DNA of 25,274 nucleotides, from the NCBI GenBank assembly GCA_002360325.1, contig DEQG01000048.1, forward strand, positions 1 to 25,274, written 5' to 3'. Position 1 is the first letter of the stretch, and the number at the start of each line of letters is the position of its first letter. Below are positions 23,084 to 25,274 of this stretch, piece by piece. The notes beneath the pieces are model-generated. The model searched no databases and was not told where the DNA came from. It was given only the letters and a program-made list of their open reading frames with translations. Source of the stretch: Salinicoccus sp. UBA3372 (GTDB lineage Bacteria > Bacillota > Bacilli > Staphylococcales > Salinicoccaceae). Both the position numbers and the translations under genes were made by a program.

Positions 23084-24190
23084 TCACTCCTCTATCGGTA
23101 CTACTATTTTCACTGTCGTCCCCCGGCCGATCTGTGTATCTATATCCAGCTCTCCGCCCAGGTTTCTGATACGCTCCCGCATATTGGTGAAGCCATAGCT
23201 TGTCTCTGTATCGCTTTTCAGGCCAAATCCTTCACCTTTATCGGAGACGGTTGTCTCAAGCTTTTTATCCTGTACGGTCATGTTGATGTGTGCTTCATTC
23301 ACGCCCGAATGTTTCATGACATTGTTCAGGCTTTCCTGGATGATCCGGTAAAGTTCTATTTCAACCGCGTCACTTACATTATAAAAACCGTCCAGTTCTA
23401 TGTTGACATCAACACCGATGAGACTGCTGTAAGATTCTATCGCATGAACGATACCGTTTTCCAGTCCGATCGGTTTCAGCTGCCAGATCAGTGCCTTCAT
23501 TTCTTTCATTGCATGCTTTGATGTGTTCTCGATCGACACAAGTGCTTCATCAATCTTTTTGCCGTCTGAAAGAGCTTTTGCGGCATGGGAGGTGATGCCG
23601 ATGGAAAACAGCATCTGGTTGACCGAATCATGAAGGTCGCGGGCCAGCCGCTGACGTTCTTTGATGACGACGCTCTCCTTCTCTTTTGCCGTCAGTTCTA
23701 TCCGCTTCAATGTCGAGCCAATCTGAAAAGCTACGGATTCGAGCAGAGCCAGTTCATCCCTGTCGAATTCAACACGTCCGGGGCTCGCAACATTCAGGAG
23801 CCCGAAGGACTCCTGCCCGGAAATGAGCGGCATCGTTGCGTGATGCGTGATACCGTTGTTCTCGCCTGGGAATTCCAGCTGGGCCTTTTCCAGCCTCGAA
23901 CAGACGAATATATTCGTTGCCGTCTGGAGCTGCTCTTTATGATATGCGCGAACACACCAGCAGCTTCCGTCTTTCAAATAATGACAGCCATTCTTTTTTA
24001 ACGAAGGCGGCAGCTGGTAATCGGCAGCCAGTTCATGCTCTCCTTCTTTATTGATAAAGAACACCCAGCCGGTTTCAAATTCCGTATGAGTGACGAGTTC
24101 ACGGAGTGCTCCGCTCAACATCGTCTGCAGATCTGTCTCTTCATTCAAAAACTCGGCGATATCTTTTAACAATTGCAGTTTACTTTTCAT
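23084..24190 (-). CDS. airS: GAF-domain sensor histidine kinase, AirS-like (redox sensing)
   Basis: A 368-residue soluble sensor kinase with no membrane segment. An N-terminal GAF domain (about 15-160) is followed by a HisKA_3 dimerisation helix with ERQRLARDLHDSVNQ (phospho-acceptor His187). The HATPase domain has N-box ELYRIIQESLNNVMKHS and G motifs DKGEGFGL and GFTNMRERI. Within the GAF domain four cysteines, Cys69, Cys77, Cys79 and Cys97, fit the pattern C-x7-C-x-C-x17-C. In S. aureus AirS (YhcS) four such cysteines hold a [2Fe-2S] cluster that senses oxygen or oxidants. The ATG at 24190 has AGGGTG about 7 bases upstream. It is first in the airS-airR operon. The kinase class is certain and cluster binding is inferred. 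Confidence 0.87.
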   Translation of the reverse strand: MKSKLQLLKDIAEFLNEETDLQTMLSGALRELVTHTEFETGWVFFINKEGEHELAADYQLPPSLKKNGCHYLKDGSCWCVRAYHKEQLQTATNIFVCSRLEKAQLEFPGENNGITHHATMPLISGQESFGLLNVASPGRVEFDRDELALLESVAFQIGSTLKRIELTAKEKESVVIKERQRLARDLHDSVNQMLFSIGITSHAAKALSDGKKIDEALVSIENTSKHAMKEMKALIWQLKPIGLENGIVHAIESYSSLIGVDVNIELDGFYNVSDAVEIELYRIIQESLNNVMKHSGVNEAHINMTVQDKKLETTVSDKGEGFGLKSDTETSYGFTNMRERIRNLGGELDIDTQIGRGTTVKIVVPIEE

Positions 24191-24221
24191 GAAAACACCC
24201 TAATTTTTATCTAATGTAAAT

Positions 24222-24248
24222 CATTTGTAATCATCTGGATGACAAATG
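24222..24248. promoter_or_regulatory. Inverted repeat upstream of airS
   Basis: CATTTGT (24222-24228) and ACAAATG (24242-24248) are perfect 7-bp inverted arms with a 13-base spacer, about two helical turns centre to centre. It lies 32-58 bases before airS, downstream of AT-rich DNA with minus-strand TATAAT motifs near 24265-24285. Possible autoregulatory site. Confidence 0.35.
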
Positions 24249-24369
24249 CATTAAGACTATGCTTATAATATTATAATCCAATTTTAAAGTATCATATAAC
24301 TCAAAAGGCTTATAATCAGTATTTTAAAACAATTTAATGATGGATGTATCAAATCCCTGCCATAAACCT

Positions 24370-24390
24370 GAAAAGTCAGACAGCCTGACA
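24370..24390 (-). terminator. Weak terminator after the 126-aa gene
   Basis: GTCAG (24375-24379) and CTGAC (24385-24389) form a 5-bp stem with a 5-base loop; TTTTC follows on the minus strand. It is 27 bases past the stop of the gene at 24417. Confidence 0.4.
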
Positions 24391-24416
24391 AAAGTGTTTT
24401 GTTTAATCAGCAGTTC

Positions 24417-24797
24417 TTACATATCTGCGTCGAATACTTTATTCAGTCTTCCTTTAGAAAAGCTGTACATCGACCGTGCAGATGGAAACATCGACTTCGC
24501 CTCATTTAAACTGATATCTTCTTTTTCAAGATGTGTATCATCATCAAAGACGATGATCAGCTGATTCATCGTCGTATCTTCATTACGCAGCTGAAATATT
24601 TCAACTTTGAACACTTCATCATAAATACTGTCTGCATGAGTCTCATCTTTTTCAATGGATAGTGATTTGGGTGACAAAGAAACCACCAGATTACCGCTCA
24701 TTGATTCAAATCCCCCTGTCGGTTTGACCGTTCTGCCCTCTTTGACCATTTGTGCCAATTCCAATATATTAAGCTGCTCAGTCTTTTTACTAAACAT
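24417..24797 (-). CDS. Unrecognised cytosolic protein, 126 aa
   Basis: I do not recognise this protein. The 126-residue product is soluble, with no signal peptide or membrane helix. An N-terminal helix (FSKKTEQLNILELAQMVKEGRTVK) is followed by a stretch of predicted beta strands (GNLVVSLSPKSLSIEKD, EVFKVEIFQLR, NQLIIVFDDDTHLE), and a C-terminal helical end (LNEAKSMFPSARSMYSFSKGRLNKVFDADM). It is acidic overall and has no cysteine. The start at 24797 has GGGAG 8 bases upstream; the ATG at 24812 lies upstream of that site. It is in the same direction as airSR but separated by 226 bases with a weak terminator, so it is probably transcribed separately. Its reality is supported by the ribosome site and codon-like composition. 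Confidence 0.72.
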   Translation of the reverse strand: MFSKKTEQLNILELAQMVKEGRTVKPTGGFESMSGNLVVSLSPKSLSIEKDETHADSIYDEVFKVEIFQLRNEDTTMNQLIIVFDDDTHLEKEDISLNEAKSMFPSARSMYSFSKGRLNKVFDADM

Positions 24798-24824
24798 TTT
24801 AACAACTCCCAAATAATTCTATAT

Positions 24825-24852
24825 GGTGGATTTCATACTGAACCCATCCACC
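24825..24852. repeat. Inverted repeat in the gap before bdbC
   Basis: GGTGGAT (24825-24831) and ATCCACC (24846-24852) are perfect 7-bp arms around 14 bases, followed by TTTTATAC on the plus strand. It falls in the upstream region of the 126-aa gene. It may be an operator or a weak plus-strand hairpin. Confidence 0.35.
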
Positions 24853-24942
24853 TTTTATACAAAAAACACCACGTGAATTTCATGTTATATTGAAGTGTAT
24901 TACAACTAACAATAGAGTGATGAAATCACATAAGGCAACTTT

Positions 24943-25127
24943 ATGATACCACTACCCATCAGAGAAAAACATCTGATGAAGAATGAGTCCGGTAAATTGA
25001 TAATTTAAGCAGGCCAATCGGCCGGGATGTGTCTCACACAAAGTTCACAAAAAAGCCTGTCCGGACCATCCGGATTAAAGGATTTTGTGATAAAGTTGAA
25101 AATATCGAAAGGTATGAGCGCAGGTAA
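24943..25127 (+). pseudogene. Probable small gene with a -1 frameshift, about 61 codons
   Basis: An ATG at 24943, 7 bases after AAGG, opens MIPLPIREKHLMKNESGK and closes at TAA 25006-25008. The next frame, open from 24996 to TAA at 25125-25127, reads IDNLSRPIGRDVSHTKFTKK, then a basic stretch ending ENIERYERR, but has no usable start of its own. One extra A in the AAATTG at about 24994-24999 would join the two into one continuous protein of about 62 residues (charged, no membrane helix). Both halves have protein-like composition, so I read this as one small gene with a single-base deletion, either a real lesion or a sequence error. It ends 25 bases before bdbC and may share its transcript. 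I do not recognise the family. Confidence 0.42.
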
Positions 25128-25152
25128 AGAAAGTAAGAGGATGGTTCGTTCT

Positions 25153-25274
25153 ATGAAAAATAACAAATTATTTATGCAATTAATCTTTTTAATATCGTTG
25201 ATTGCTACACTCGGTTCATTGTATTTCAGTGAAATACGAATGTACATACCTTGTGAGATGTGCTGGTATCAGCG
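25153..25274 (+). CDS. bdbC: BdbC/DsbB-family disulfide bond oxidoreductase, N-terminal part
   Basis: The gene runs off the right edge after about 40 codons. BdbC is a four-helix membrane protein that re-oxidises a thiol oxidase using quinone, and is needed for ComGC and other disulfide-bonded proteins in B. subtilis competence. The visible part has the first membrane helix (about 6-25, FMQLIFLISLIATLGSLYFS), then EIRMYIPCEMCWYQR. The redox pair is Cys34-Cys37 in the PCxxCWYQR signature. The ATG at 25153 lies about 11 bases after AGGA. ATG at 25141 is in frame but touches the ribosome site. The same frame stays open back to 25009, giving other possible starts that would add a polar leader unlike the family. 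Partner BdbD is not in view. Confidence 0.85.
   Translation, partial: MKNNKLFMQLIFLISLIATLGSLYFSEIRMYIPCEMCWYQ

Noticed and set aside
24957..24978. Hairpin CATCAGA...TCTGATG as a riboswitch or terminator before bdbC
   Set aside because: Seven pairs without a U tract, lying within the putative small gene. No known riboswitch core could be matched.
25005..25247. Minus-strand open frame of 80 codons at the right end
   Set aside because: It overlaps the clear BdbC start (PCEMCWYQR) and the basic reading frame on the plus strand, and lacks a ribosome site.
1..25274. CRISPR arrays, transposases, prophage or toxin-antitoxin systems
   Set aside because: No regularly spaced repeats, transposase motifs, phage genes or paired small toxin/antitoxin frames were seen on either strand.

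Overview
The window looks like core chromosome of a low-GC Gram-positive bacterium of the family Staphylococcaceae. The content and order of genes support this: comK next to an IDEAL-domain gene and lplA; a coproporphyrin-type heme operon hemE-hemH-cgoX with hmoB/traP opposite it; ecsAB, hit, ytxH and prsA; the yhaM-yhaN-yhaO-yheA-yheB run; an XRE regulator resembling S. aureus SA1665; and an AirSR-type redox two-component system. The very acidic tail of PrsA and the unusual pair of glutamate/aspartate-type symporters would suit a halotolerant relative such as Jeotgalicoccus or Salinicoccus. The genus is an inference from memory of synteny, not from any search.

Layout. Positions 1-2100 hold the start of a YfcC-family transporter, two small predicted membrane proteins, a tRNA-Asn/tRNA-Ser pair with its own promoter and terminator, a 4-oxalocrotonate tautomerase-like gene, and comK. 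The comK/IDEAL intergenic region (2099-2306) has well-formed divergent promoters, an 11-bp-arm inverted repeat and a tandem direct repeat. Positions 2592-7003 are lplA and the heme genes on the minus strand. hmoB (plus) converges on ecsB with only 5 bases between stop codons, and the two share a terminator that lies inside both reading frames. hit, ytxH, prsA and a first gltP-like symporter follow on the plus strand.

Positions 13478-20745 are a minus-strand block. It contains an RNA exonuclease (YhaM), an SbcC/SbcD-like pair (YhaN/YhaO), YheA, the DUF445 protein YheB and an XRE regulator. A second gltP-like symporter, about 86% identical to the first by eye, sits on the minus strand between the regulator and airR. 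The two symporters therefore bracket the yhaM-to-XRE block as diverged inverted copies. The right end holds airR, airS with its four-cysteine GAF region, an unrecognised 126-residue protein, a probable frameshifted small gene, and the start of a BdbC/DsbB-type disulfide oxidoreductase.

No transposase, prophage, CRISPR array or defence island is visible, and most genes are ordinary housekeeping genes. The points most worth a second look are the comK control region, the duplicated symporters with their cre-like and CodY-like sites, the frameshifted small gene ahead of bdbC, the acidic PrsA tail, and terminators that double as coding or promoter sequence.
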